Source: Deroplatys truncata
Lineage: Eukaryota; Arthropoda; Insecta; Mantodea; Mantidae
DNA: 64,000 nt
Direction of reading: 5' to 3'
Assembly (NCBI GenBank): GCA_030765065.1
Contig: CM060986.1
Location: 76,749,573-76,813,572 of the forward strand
Under the pieces are notes generated by a model. The model saw only the letters and a list, made by a program, of their open reading frames with translations. It was not told the DNA's origin and did not search any database. Each line of letters begins with the position of its first letter. Positions within the stretch are counted from its first letter, which is position 1. Below, one piece after another: positions 20,839 to 31,880 of the stretch. The translations under genes were made by a program, and so were the position numbers.

Positions 20839-21609
20839 GAGTTAGGAATGAGTTGGCGAGTGTTGCGACGAAAAATGCTGTTCTCCGAGCGAGTTTGATG
20901 ACTGCCGTGACGAGCAGCGAGTGCTGCTTCCGCGAGATATTGGGGAAGTCTTGTGTTCGATTTCCCAGCAAGTGAACCATTTGAAGGAGATGTTACATCG
21001 TGCGTATTTGATTACGTCACGAAGAAAGAGAAGTGATAGTCAGAACTTAGAGAATTGGCAGTGAAAAGTTGAACTAGTTTACATTAACGAAGTAGTGACG
21101 TGAGAGTTAAAACAAATTGGACAAAGTCGCAGTATGCAGTAACGAATACCTCGGACACGGTTAGATAAGGCTACGGCAAAACGTATTCCAATAAATTTGA
21201 TATAAAGGTGCCCAAGAGTGATGTTAAAAACACACATTGCCATTGTATTAAGCATTCATTGTTTTCGCACCATAAGCATTCCATCATTTCCTGTAATACG
21301 TGTTAGATTTAAAGCTTTGAAATGTCCAGAGCAGCTGCAGCACTTTAGATGTCACATTGCATAGCAGAATTCCTTCCATATTGCCAAACATGTCTGAGGA
21401 CAATGCTGAAGTTATCGGCGTGGACGTGAAAGGTTAAGGCCAAAGGCTGCAAAGCAGGGGCAATGTAGCAGCACAAATATCCCACCGTGAGCCAAATCTC
21501 AAATATACCAAATAGATGCTGGATGCAGCATGCTAAAGAATCACATCAACATCTTAATAGGAATTCTAAAATGGTTGATAGAATCATCTGAAAGAAAGTG
21601 CAGAAGAAA
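20839..21609 (+). other. Region downstream of the heat-shock promoter; possible non-coding or decayed transcript
   Basis: GC-richer than the surroundings for the first 350 bp, with only very short ATG-started ORFs (about 15 codons). It contains no poly(A) run, so a processed copy is not evident. It could be the leader of a gene whose coding exon lies elsewhere, a heat-inducible non-coding RNA, or a relic. Repeat family R begins at about 21610. Confidence 0.3.
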
Positions 21610-22513
21610 AAAATTCATGTTACATTCACATGTCTCTCTACCCTCAATCGCTAATTAGTGGGTATGCAAATTATTCTTACTAAAGCTCATTTTCCTATCT
21701 ACTTCATATTAATCGAGATAAACATTTGCAGAAACAGTAACATCACACATTTCACTATAGATACAAAGTGAAAAGCGGTAGTCAAATCTTTTAGAACTGG
21801 ACGCTATACGTAGGCCTTAAAACTCCATACTCTTTCCATGACATCGCGAGAAACAGCTGATAATCGACAGGCTTAAAATAATGGCTATGTATTGAAATAT
21901 TCGAACCATTAATAATGGGTATCTTGGAAATGGTTGATGCCACAAAAAAGTATTTGAAATAAATTGTATGATTTAAAAAGTTCTGAATTTCTTGTGAAGT
22001 ACGTTTTTGTGTCCCGCTTAACGTTTACTAGTTATACAAGATTATACAAAATTTCGAAAGAAGTAGACTTCACAGACCATTCCCAGAAAATTCCAGATAC
22101 ACATTTTATTTGTAATGTAAACATATTTAATATTATATGGTATTTTAATGAAAATCGTTAGGACCACTATTTAGAAAATAAAAAAAAATCCAAAAATATT
22201 CATGTAAAGGGTAGTTAGGGTGGAGGGATTTTGTTGAAATTCTTTGTCTCGTATGTTTGGAAGGTACTCTACCTAAATACTAAGTTTTCGTTTTTGAATT
22301 ATGCCGTTTCTCTCTCTCCCCCTCCCTCTCTCCCCCTCCCTCTCTCCCCCCTCTCTCACACACACCATACACCCAGGGAGTTTTTCTAAATCTGCTTTTT
22401 TGGATTCAGGAGGCCACATAACACGTTTTTCCGGTGAAATCTCGAAATTGAATTTTTGGATGGATCGCAGTACTTTCTATACTCACTAGATAAGTGGTAG
22501 AGAAAGAAAAACG
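21610..22513 (-). repeat. Repeat family R, copy c
   Basis: Minus-oriented, almost full length. Its internal simple-sequence region is a CTCTCCCC-type tract (22308-22360) where other copies carry TG/TCTG repeats, showing that this part of the element is hypervariable. Confidence 0.85.
22308..22366. repeat. CT/CCCT-rich simple repeat
   Basis: Runs of TCTCTCCCCCTCCC followed by a short CA run, inside copy c of family R. Confidence 0.9.
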
Positions 22514-22642
22514 CATTTTCCTTTCAATACCTTTGAAATCTACATAAACTTACAGGCAAGCACATGCCAGATTATATTTAGTAATGTTTAAGATATTTGG
22601 GGACTCTGTTGTTGAAGAAGACCGTTTGCTGTGAAGACCCTT

Positions 22643-23218
22643 ATATTGTAACACCCCCACGGAGGTGGTTACCCCGCAGTAGGTGATTACACTAGGGGGG
22701 TGATAGCTCAGAGATAGGGGATGCGTCGGTACTGGTGTGGTAGGTTGGCCAGGGTGGCGTTCCAGGATGGGGATATTTAAATAATGCACAGGGGATGCAT
22801 TGATCCAATAAAGTATATTATTACTTTAACGTGAGTACATTGGCCACTCAGATTGGGGTGAAGTCCGACAAGCAAGCAGATCTTAGAGAAGATACATCCT
22901 TACCTGTTCGACTGGTGTTGCGTTGGCGACTCGTGTATGGTGAGCGGACTTGAGGTCGTCGATGTTACAACTCTCCCTTCAACTGATTTCTACGGCGATC
23001 CCGCAATGATTCAGACAAGGGTCTCGACGACTGATTCAACAATTGATCATGGATCATTGATCCCCCTCGAGTCAGACCCCCGTAGTATAAATGCATACAG
23101 AAGAGCTGACTCGGCGTTCCTTAGCGTGGTCGTGTTGAGGTAACCTCATTTCGACACTTTATGCTTGGTTACCTAATATGATGTAATCCTTGGCGCTCAA
23201 CCTGGTCCGCTACAATAT
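22643..23218 (+). mobile_element. Solo LTR, probable Ty3/gypsy-type fossil
   Basis: A 568-bp segment (22647-23214) begins TGTAAC and ends CTACA. The 4-bp duplication ATAT lies on both sides (22643-22646, 23215-23218). It contains a TATAAA box (about 23088) and ends with TTGGCGCTCAACCTGG, an LTR-end type common in insect gypsy-like elements. No internal coding region adjoins it, so it is what remains after LTR-LTR recombination. The intact duplication suggests moderate age. Confidence 0.6.
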
Positions 23219-23577
23219 ACAGACTGGACGATTTAAGTTGAGAATGTACATCTCCAAAACTAAGCGCTATAGAAGGAAATGTCTTGAATGAAGGTTGCTT
23301 GATACTATGGGGGAAAGTAAATGCCATTAGTCGTTTTTTATTTGGAAGACGCTGTGTTGGTCATTTTAGGATCCATTTTAAATTGTCCCTAATTGTAGGT
23401 TCCCTATTTAAACAAATTACGTTGTCCCTAAAATGACCATAACATCCTCCAAACAAAACAAGACTAATGACATTTACTATCACCATGATATCAAGCAACT
23501 TTAATAAAAGACATTTCTTTCTACAAGCTTAGTTTTGGAGACATTGTGCAGTCTCAACTTAAATGATCCAGCCTGTA
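23218..23577. mobile_element. Foldback MITE (family F), copy 1
   Basis: Element 23220-23575, with TA on each side. Its two arms are inverted repeats of roughly 150 bp (outer part CAG...GG, then TTTAAGTTGAGA; inner part CCAAAACTAAGCGC and AAGTAAATGCCATTAGTC). It has no coding capacity. It was presumably moved by a Tc1/mariner-type transposase, judging from the TA duplication. A second copy lies at 52012-52590. Confidence 0.8.
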
Positions 23578-23754
23578 TAAAGAACTTTAGGGTTATTGTA
23601 TGGACAGGTGCATCGAAACAACCTGTTTTTATTTATATCGTTAACTTATTTTAAGATAATACTGGTTTTTATTTCCTCTATAGATTGATTGTAGTATTTT
23701 ATTCCACTAAAAAACTTCGCTATCGAGATTTCGCTAGTTTGGAGCTACTTCGGA

Positions 23755-24145
23755 CTAAAATGTATTGTACTCCATCCACAATTCGATACGAAAATGTCAC
23801 TGGAAATACACCTTTTTAAGCTCCCAAATCCCAAGTATTTTTAGAAAAGCGTACATGTGCACGCATGTATGTGTGTCCGCTTTTCTGTGAACAATATAAC
23901 TCAAAAACAAAAGATGGTTAACTACCAAGCTTTGTACTTAAATGCAGCATCTTCGAAGGATGCGACAAAGAGTTTTAAGAAGATATCCCACCCCAAGCTA
24001 CCCTTTACATGAAACGAATTCATTTATGTTTACATCTCTAACGATTTTTATTAACATACCATATTTCTAAAGCCTTTGCATGACAAATAAAGTGGATATA
24101 TTTCACTTTTGTATGGTGGTAAACCGCAAGAGTTAGACAAAACAC
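23755..24145 (+). repeat. Repeat family R, copy d (5' half only)
   Basis: Plus-oriented and more diverged. It covers the region from the ATTCGATAC motif to the AAACCGCAAGAGTTAGAC motif, then similarity ends. Confidence 0.7.
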
Positions 24146-24361
24146 TTTTTTTCTCTCTCTATTTTACGTCACTTTAAGACGTGGTCTTATCACGACAGGT
24201 CTGTTAGGAGAAACCTCGTGACTGGTTAGTACTAGGCAACTGTACCTCTGCTTCTAAGCGTGATGGGCGAATGGTATCAACACGCATCCACAGAGACCTT
24301 AGTGTCAGGCAATTGTATTTATTTCTACAAGTGCCGGACAGATGACATTATTCACTTATTT

Positions 24362-24806
24362 TGAACATAACAAGCATATGCCCAATTACAATGTTCATTA
24401 TCAAATGCAGTCGCTTAGAATAATTTACATCTAGCTAATACAGAAAAGACAAACAAAATTTATATATGAAAATGAAAATAAAATGGAAACTGTGTAGGGA
24501 ACAAATAGAATAAGGAACAGAAAGAACTAAGAAAGAGGGAGAACATGACATGGTTGTTAATTATGCAATTTTTCTTTTAAGTTCAACATTTATTTAATAT
24601 ACTAATAAGTAGTTATTAACCATAGCATTTATAAACTGAATTTCACAAATGTTGAAAGTATGTACATAAAAATAATGAACTTGGTTATATAAATGCATAA
24701 TTCCATTTAAAGGTGAATTTTTATGGACTTCTGTATTTGCTCTTGGAGTGAAAAAAAAAAACATTTTTTGAAGCTACTTATTTTACTTGGTATATAAAGG
24801 ATATGT
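24362..24806 (+). repeat. Dispersed AT-rich repeat, copy 1 of 2
   Basis: Matches 38396-38816 in the same orientation over its whole length, for example GCCCAATTACAATGTTCAT, AATACAGAAAAGACAAACAA and ACTTATTTTACTTGGTATAT. No TIRs or duplications were identified and the class is unknown. Confidence 0.75.
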
Positions 24807-26856
24807 GCGTCCAGTTTACTTGGTTTGATTATCTATGGATAGATAGAGGAGCATTTTCTGTTACCATCTATTTTAATTTGTTACTGTTATTTTTAAATTT
24901 AAGATGGAGCTTTGGATTATTAATACCTCGACCCAATTCGGTATTTGGCATGGCGACTTAGGGAATGGCAAAATGTTATTACAGAAATAATGTTAATCTC
25001 GTTAAAGTATACGGTTTGTCAAATAATTTTTTTGTAGCGTTAAGCATTTCCAAGATATTTTTTGTTATTGGCTTGAGTTTTCAATTACTTATTTCAAGTG
25101 TCAAGTCGCTATTCGTTTTTTTTGTCGCCTTGGTCAAAGAGCATGGCATTTCAAAGGCATCACATAGCGATGTCATTTACCACCTTCGTTCGTGACGGAG
25201 GGTATAACTGACATTACTGGGTAAATGCACAACCTTGCTATCACTATATGCAATTGAGACCTCACCGGTTCACGTTTGCAGAAGAAAAAAAACGAAGTCT
25301 GGTTGCAAGATAGATAATAAAGACCATTAAATATAGATGAACTGGAAAAATGGTGAAGACGTTTTTCATTTTATCAGAAAATGGTCTAATTAACAATTCT
25401 ATTTATTAAACAGACTTCAGAAATATATAAAAATTCAGGGCAGACTTTTCCAATACCTTGTTGCTAATATGAATAAGTAAATTAGTCTTCATGCGTTTGC
25501 TACAGAACTCAAGAGCTATTCATGTAGCCAAACCTCGAATCCATGGCTTCTCGTTGGTTACGATGCCCTAGGCATTTGCATTTCAAGTTTGTTCGAATCA
25601 TGGAACTAATTTACGACTTAGTGGTTTGTTTATTTCAGAGATATAAAAGATAAAAATGTTGAAGAGAAAATACTCTCTCCAATAATTGTTCATTTGCCCC
25701 TAGGAAGCTTTTAATGTCCGTAATGAATGTGGTTTAGAAGTTATAAAAGTTATTGAAAGTTATTACCTGCGGCATTTTAGATTGTTCTGCTGCCAAGATG
25801 TAAGAACAAAAGCAGCGCGTTTTATTTGTATTGTAGCTAATCCAAAGAACAATGATGGAGAAGTTGTGTTATTATTAGAATCGTTCACATAGCACGATTT
25901 ATGTGGAACATCAGCGTGTTTTAAAAAGGAGAAAAAGAAATATAAATAATGTTAAAGGGTTCCAGCATGCTTTAAGACTTAACTCACATCGACAATCCGT
26001 TGTGACAGGCTACGGACAGCGTAGTCGTTTAAAATTATATTTTAAATTAGGTTGAAAACAATTCTATGCGCTGACGATTAGGTTGTTTTCGTTGACACGG
26101 AAGATGGTTTATAGAGAAATTGCAATAACTTGGAGGATATTGTTACATGTCGGGGTGGTGGCCGAAAAGGTTACCGGAAAATGATTAATTTAGGTCACTC
26201 AACACGCACGTGGGGTGGGGATGCAACTCGCTGGCAGCAAAGTTGTGGGACCTTGGTGTGTAGATTTAAGGTGAAGGCGTGGGTTTTACATTACACTGAA
26301 ACATTACATAACATATATTACCTTCACATACCTGGGATTTGTTCACGAAAGTTTGGCGACTTAAATAATGAAGAAAGGAAACGGGATGGAGGGAGATGCC
26401 ACACAACCGTAGATCGGCCACACACACACGACTGCTTCAACGACTACTTCCACTAGAGTGACGCTATATTGCCCCCCACCAACCATTTCTAGCCAAAGCC
26501 AGACATGGCTGACGTCATACGAGACAATTTCAAACAGATCCTTCCCTTTGGCGTGGTCCGCGCCGAAGCAAAGACTGTTAAGCCGAAATATAACTAAGAC
26601 CCAATAATGCTACGCCTGGTAGCAACAATACAGTACAATAGTGCGTCTGGTAAAGAAAAAATTAATAATACGCCACTATCTTGGATATATATAATTTAAT
26701 ATATAACCTATTTAGTAAATAATATATAATAAATTTAAGTATCCAAGACAAAACCATTGGCCCTTAATGGGAAAATTATGTAATAAAGTTATAAATGATA
26801 CAACAAGTCTCTAGTTTAATTAACTAGGTTTTAAGGCACCAGTTAGTGAAAATGAA
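24807..26856. other. AT-rich region with short chance ORFs
   Basis: The longest ORF (26130-26456, 108 codons) has no recognisable domain. A perfect CRE palindrome TGACGTCA lies at 26510-26517 in a GC-richer patch; on its own it proves nothing. Confidence 0.4.
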
Positions 26857-27320
26857 GGATTGAATATAAAGCTAACGAAATTAAGGTTTATGGAACAATA
26901 AGGGGAACGTTAGAAGATAAGACGCCAAAAGCAACAAGATTTAAATTCAATAGGGTATTGAATGTACCAAGAGAAACACGTAGAAGTGAAAACTGGACAA
27001 GAATTGGGACAGGCGGGAAAAGAATAGGAACAACAGAAATGAGATTTCAAAGAGAAGTAGAAGGATTTTTAGACAAACAAAGAAATGAAGAAATTCGCAA
27101 ACGGTTAAATCTATACAATTTAAACGAATAAATTGACAGAATAAAGAAGAAATAACTGGTACTAGCTGATGTTAAGGATGGAAGTGGAACGGATACCTTA
27201 ATTTTATTAAATTATATATCTAAAGGATACACCGTATGTTTAATTGAGAAGGGAACACGTCGACAACCTGTACCTTATGGAAGAAGAATGATCAAATTAG
27301 GCTGCGCAGATATATTTCTT
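26857..27320 (+). mobile_element. LINE ORF2 C-terminal fragment (RTE/CR1-type)
   Basis: A frame without an ATG, open from about 26859 to 27131, reads KVYGTIRGTLEDKTPK, then VLNVP...SENWT, then TTEMRFQREVEGFLDKQRNEE and NLYNLNE. This matches the region after the RT catalytic core of many insect LINEs, where LYGSE-W, an A/TEMRF-R motif and R-E-I/L follow in order. Weaker traces, ending near GRRM, continue to about 27310. The copy is 5'-truncated with several stops, so it is dead. Confidence 0.7.
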
Positions 27321-27553
27321 CTGTATTGAAGGAATGTTCGTTTTAAATTAATACTTTAGAAAATTTCAAGCATTTTAGGTGACTATTTCACTTATATGAA
27401 GTAAGCATAAACAGACAATTCTTTTATTGATCAAAGTAGGATATGTGTGTGCCTCATCATTGCGTGAATACTGTAAGAATAAAAATATAGTTTAGTAATT
27501 TATTGATTACAATTTATACTGATAATAGCTATACACAGTTACATTTAGCAGTT

Positions 27554-27860
27554 TCATAGGATAGAAAGGACAACAAAGTTATGTTCTATCCTTCTCAATA
27601 CTATTTTTGTTTTTCCGATGACAAAATTTGCAACAATGATGTGAAACACTTTCAGAAAATTTAAAACCTCACTACAAGTGCACTGAAAATTGTATTTAAT
27701 CATCATAATTGATTTTAAGCTTTCCACTTTCAACTGACACTTCTCTGATGTCAAAACCTTGTTTATTTGGGAGAATACTCTCTCCACAGGTATTGTCACC
27801 TGGAGGGGATATTATGAATTGAGTGACGGGTGACAGATGTTGATGCCTAACATTGTGCCC
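27554..27860 (-). mobile_element. hAT transposase dimerisation-domain fragment
   Basis: The minus strand reads PVERVFSQINKVLTSEKCQ, then LKVESLKSIMMIKYN. This corresponds to the C-terminal hAT dimerisation region (E-R-x-F-S), in which a Leu-rich segment follows. No TIRs or upstream catalytic parts were found and the rest is lost. Confidence 0.7.
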
Positions 27861-28118
27861 CCTGAAGTGAATAAAGATTTATATCCAACATTTGCCTACA
27901 GAAACTAATTACCTTTTCAACAAATCTTCTTGCTTTACAGTTACATACCTGATTAGGCAGAAAAATCTCTTATTCTTAATGCCAACGAATCCTTGCGTAG
28001 TAATCGATGCAACACTCTCTTCCGTCAGACGACAAAAGGAACCTACTTCAATGAAGTCCACTAGAAAATGTATTAATTCTTGATTAGTTTATACAACACA
28101 TCTACATATCCCACACAG

Positions 28119-28927
28119 TTTTTACTTTCTTTTCCACGTACATAGTAGGTAGAGAAGATATTGCATTCCACCCGAAAATTCGATACCGAGATTTCACCGG
28201 AAATATATGCTTTGAGGCCCACTGAATCCAAATATTGCATCTTTGGATTGCGTGCGTGCGCATAACTCAAAAACGAAAAGTGGGATAAATACCAAACTTG
28301 GTATTTGAATTCAGTATCTTCCAAGAAGATACACGAAGATTTTCAAGAAAATACCCCCACCCCAACTACCCTTTACGTGGAATATTATTCGAAAATATGA
28401 ATTTTTTAAAAAACGGCTCTACGGATTTTGATTAAAATACTATATATGAAATATATTTAAATGTCAAATAAAATTGGATGTGGCAGAAATTTTGTATAAT
28501 CTTGCAAACTGGTAAACGTTAAACGATAGAGAACACGTACCACACAAAAATTTAGATCTCTTTAAAACACACAATTTATTTCAAATATGTTTTGTTTCTG
28601 ACATAAGACCGTTTCTGAGATACCTGTTATTAAAGGTTCGAATCATTCAATACTTGTCATTATTTTTAAGCACCATCGATTTTCAGTTGTTCGTCGTGAT
28701 TGCATGGAAACTGAATGGAATTTTAAGCCCAGCATATAGTGTCCAGTTCTTAAAGATTTGACTGTTCTGCTTGTATCTATAACAAAATGTGTAATGTAGT
28801 TATTTTGCAAAGGTTTATTTAAATTAATATAGTAGATAGAGAAATATTCTTTAGTACGAATAGATTGTATATCAATAAATATAGAGGGTAGATGAAGTCA
28901 TGTGAATGTACCACATAACATTTTTTT
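28119..28927 (+). repeat. Repeat family R, copy e
   Basis: Full length. Its 5' end shows a hairpin-like start (ACTTTCTTTTCCACGTACATAG then TAGGTAGAGAAG). A minus-strand ORF beginning MEDTEFKYQVWYLS crosses its 5' half, as in copies b and g. Confidence 0.85.
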
Positions 28928-29498
28928 ATAAAAACATATTGTAGCTTCTCTCACTCTTTATTTCTTAACCAATCTTCCTCCTTCCAGTGAAGTTAGTAGT
29001 ACTCTTAGTTTTTTAGAAAGAAACCAATGTGATTTCTTGTCATTAGGATTTCTCTTCAATTATTGAATGCATTCATTGAGGTTATGTCACCTCGATCTTC
29101 AGTGTGACATCTTGGAAAGTGAAGGCCTGGCAGGGAACTTCAATTCTGAGGCAGATTTCTTTTTATTGCTGCTATAACATCTAACCCAGGGCCTGTGTAT
29201 ACTCCACTTACACAAGTGTGCTACAAAATTCCTTCAGTTCTTCCACCCTATATTATTTTTTATTCAGAAATAAAACTTTCAGCTTTCCCAAAAGTAGGGG
29301 CTGCCAAACAGACAAAGCTTAATACTTTTACAAATTATTATTATATAAAAACAAGAATAGCACAAGAAGACAAAACATGATTATCACTGAAACAAATTCC
29401 AATTATGAGTAAAAGAGAACAGCAGAAAATTCTATTTTAGAGGGGAAATTACTAAAAGTGTGGCTCTTCTGCTGTTAATCATATACTACAGAATTAAA
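28928..29498. other. AT-rich spacer
   Basis: No supported feature. Confidence 0.5.
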
Positions 29499-30440
29499 TT
29501 AACTTGAATGTAGATGATTTTGGTGAATTTTTATTGACCCTTTAAGAGCAAAACCTGCAATGTTGTACATGAAATTGGCCTTGAGACTTAACTTTTTGTA
29601 AAACTCAGCAAAGTGCCTAGGTATGGTTCCTCTTGCCCCAACCATCAGTCCAATAACTTTAATGGATGATAAATTGTACTTCTGAAGGTAGTAGGGGATG
29701 ATAGGCTCGTAGATTCGACATTTTTCAGTGTGTACTTTAGCTGGTGGTTGTTCATTCTGCTCCATTCTCACTGTTGGATCGATGATATATCCGGATGATG
29801 GGCATGGCTAGTATGTCAATCCGACGAAAGGAGCCGTTTTGAGAGAGACCATGCACTTCCTGACATACTGTATGACCTTTTAATTTTAAGCCTTCAGCAA
29901 TAGTGGATCTTATTTTATGATGCCGACAATTCCGAAAGAACAGGCGCCCAAAACGTGGCCAAGGGTTTTCATTTCACTATCGCAGTGGCGACACTGGTTA
30001 CCGTATCGAGACCTTCTTGCTATGGCACGCAGCGGACAAACATTGGCAGTCACTTTTAATGCTGTTTTCCATTCACTAATGGTAAACTGGTTAGGTTGTC
30101 AAATCCATTTATTAGCTGAAGTGTATAGTACAACTCTTTTTACCTATTTGAGAGAGGGTACACCAAGATTGAAATTCACGCTCCCTCAGTTCTTTTCTAA
30201 GTACTTTAACTCTCATTGGTTCATTAGGAATATTCTCAAGTTGGAGTTTTTGTAGGCATGTTTTTATCTGTTTCTGTAAGTTACGACAGGTATTGATGTT
30301 GTGTGGTCTGAGACAGGCATTAATATGTTGTAAATAGGCTTCCCAGCCGGACTTGAAAAACCCTAGTCCTTTATACTTTGTATACTGTTGTGCTCATTTC
30401 CCTCAATCGATATGTTTTTCCCTCTTAAATATTTTCACCT
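29499..30440 (-). mobile_element. R2-type LINE fragment: CCHC knuckle plus restriction-like endonuclease
   Basis: Read on the minus strand, in order: a linker (YKGLGFFKSGWEAYLQHINA, about 30380), SEWKTALKVTANVCPLRAIA, a zinc knuckle CRHCDSEMKTLGHVLGAC (Cx2Cx8Hx4C, about 30000-29950), HHKIRSTIAEGLKLKG, then EVHGLSQNGSFRRIDILA and the open frame 29771-29499 with KCRIYEPIIPYYLQKYNL and GLMVGARGTIP. This order and the R-R-x-D motif characterise the C-terminal endonuclease of R2/NeSL-type LINEs, which nicks target DNA. The RT domain is missing and frame breaks divide the rest. The element is dead and not in rDNA. Confidence 0.7.
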
Positions 30441-31597
30441 TCAGTAAGAACTTTGACTCCACCCAACCAGTATCAACTCTCTGCGTGACTGGCCTGAAAA
30501 ATAATTCAAGGGAATAAAAACTAGGCAATGAAGGATGTTTATAATCCACGTGGAATTAAGGGACGGTTTGGATACCACCTCTATGAAAGTGTTTTGCTAC
30601 GATTGGTACATAAGGAAAGGGTAAACCAATTACAATATGTTTTGGCGTAGGAATGGTAGAATGAAGAATTATTTGCATGTGTGGTTTAAACTTAACGACA
30701 GCTACGACTATTACCTATTCGAGAGCTTTCATCAGCGACGTGCAGAGACGAAGGGTTTAAAGTTGTTGCCGCTACTAAACGACAATAAGAATAAAGAGAA
30801 CGGTAGTGTAGCAGGAAAATATAAAGTTTTAAGTTGTAATGTTACCCTTCGGCAGTTTACATCCCCCAAAGTATGGCCAAAGTACCCTGCAAATGCAGCG
30901 ATTAGAATTATGCTCGAAAAACAGATGGTCACGCTGTTAGGGAGTGGGGCTAGCTTTTGTCAATACCAATAAAACAGCTGCTTTCTATTATGGGGCACAT
31001 TTTACACACGCCAGTATGCATATGGGTGAAAATATCTTTAACATTATACTATCTGGATCAATAGGTAAGCAATCACTAGCTGGCTGTGTTGTATTGTTTA
31101 AAATATGCCTAACATATCCTAAGCCGAGAACTTCTCTCCCCAAAAATTATGTGACCATACTTAACCAACATGCCATTCAAATGTTTCACCACGATGTCTG
31201 ATGTTTCACTAAGCTACGATTTTAGATCCAGCAACTTCACTTCTACAACACTGTGAGGTCGATAAACTCGAAAACAAATATGAAATATTTTACGTTTCCA
31301 GGTTTGAAACATTGGCGAACAAAGAAAAGCAATGTGCGTTTCCTAACTACTGGCTCTCAAACGGGTGCAAATATATAAATGACAAAAGTCTCAAATTTTA
31401 TTAGGGCACGTGTAAACTTTGGTCCAAAACATGTTTGAATGCTTGAGGCACATTCATTTCCACAGAAATTTTGCCTTTTTCATAACTCTATGGTAGTCCC
31501 AATCTCCTCCTACGCAGCGATTTATCTGAGGGGGGATTCTGGTCCCTTTAGCTGCCGTGGTGTGAGCACTGCGGACCCTAACACCTGTTGTACTTCT
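30441..31597. other. Spacer with an unrecognised 111-codon ORF
   Basis: The plus-strand ORF 30637-30972 (RRNGRMKNYLHVWFKLNDSY start region) matches no family I know. An overlapping minus-strand ORF is probably its shadow or vice versa. Nothing else is supported. Confidence 0.3.
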
Positions 31598-31880
31598 GAC
31601 GCTACTAGAAAGTACGTCCGGCCTAACACCTGAGCTCCTCCCGATAGGGAGTTGTTCGGATTGGGTTGGACTCGGGGGGACAGAGGTTCCCGACTTTCGT
31701 GGGTACGTTTAGGAGTATCTATTTCCGTCCCTGCGAAGGCAGAGGGGGCGGGTTTTAAAATAGGTAGCGCCCTTTTGCAAAGGCCCATGGAGGTTCGTCT
31801 CCTTAGGTTCAGGGAGGGGCTGTGTTTTCGGCTCTTGTTCGTTGGATTTATAAGCCTCTCGATTTCGGCTTTGCATTTTT
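31520..31880 (+). repeat. GC-richer dispersed repeat, copy 2
   Basis: Positions 31598-31674 align with 3155-3081 (minus). The block is conspicuously GC-rich, with overlapping ORFs on both strands that I do not recognise. It ends with TTTATAAG-like and T-rich sequence near 31850-31880. Confidence 0.4.

Noticed and set aside
26130-26456. 108-codon ORF as a gene
   Set aside because: Composition follows the local sequence, and I recognise no motif.
26510-26517. Perfect CRE (TGACGTCA) as a regulatory site
   Set aside because: An 8-bp palindrome is expected by chance in a window this size (another occurs near 43784), and no promoter motifs accompany it.
30637-30972. 111-codon ORF as a gene
   Set aside because: No domain, no splice or promoter context, and an overlapping ORF on the other strand; chance cannot be excluded.
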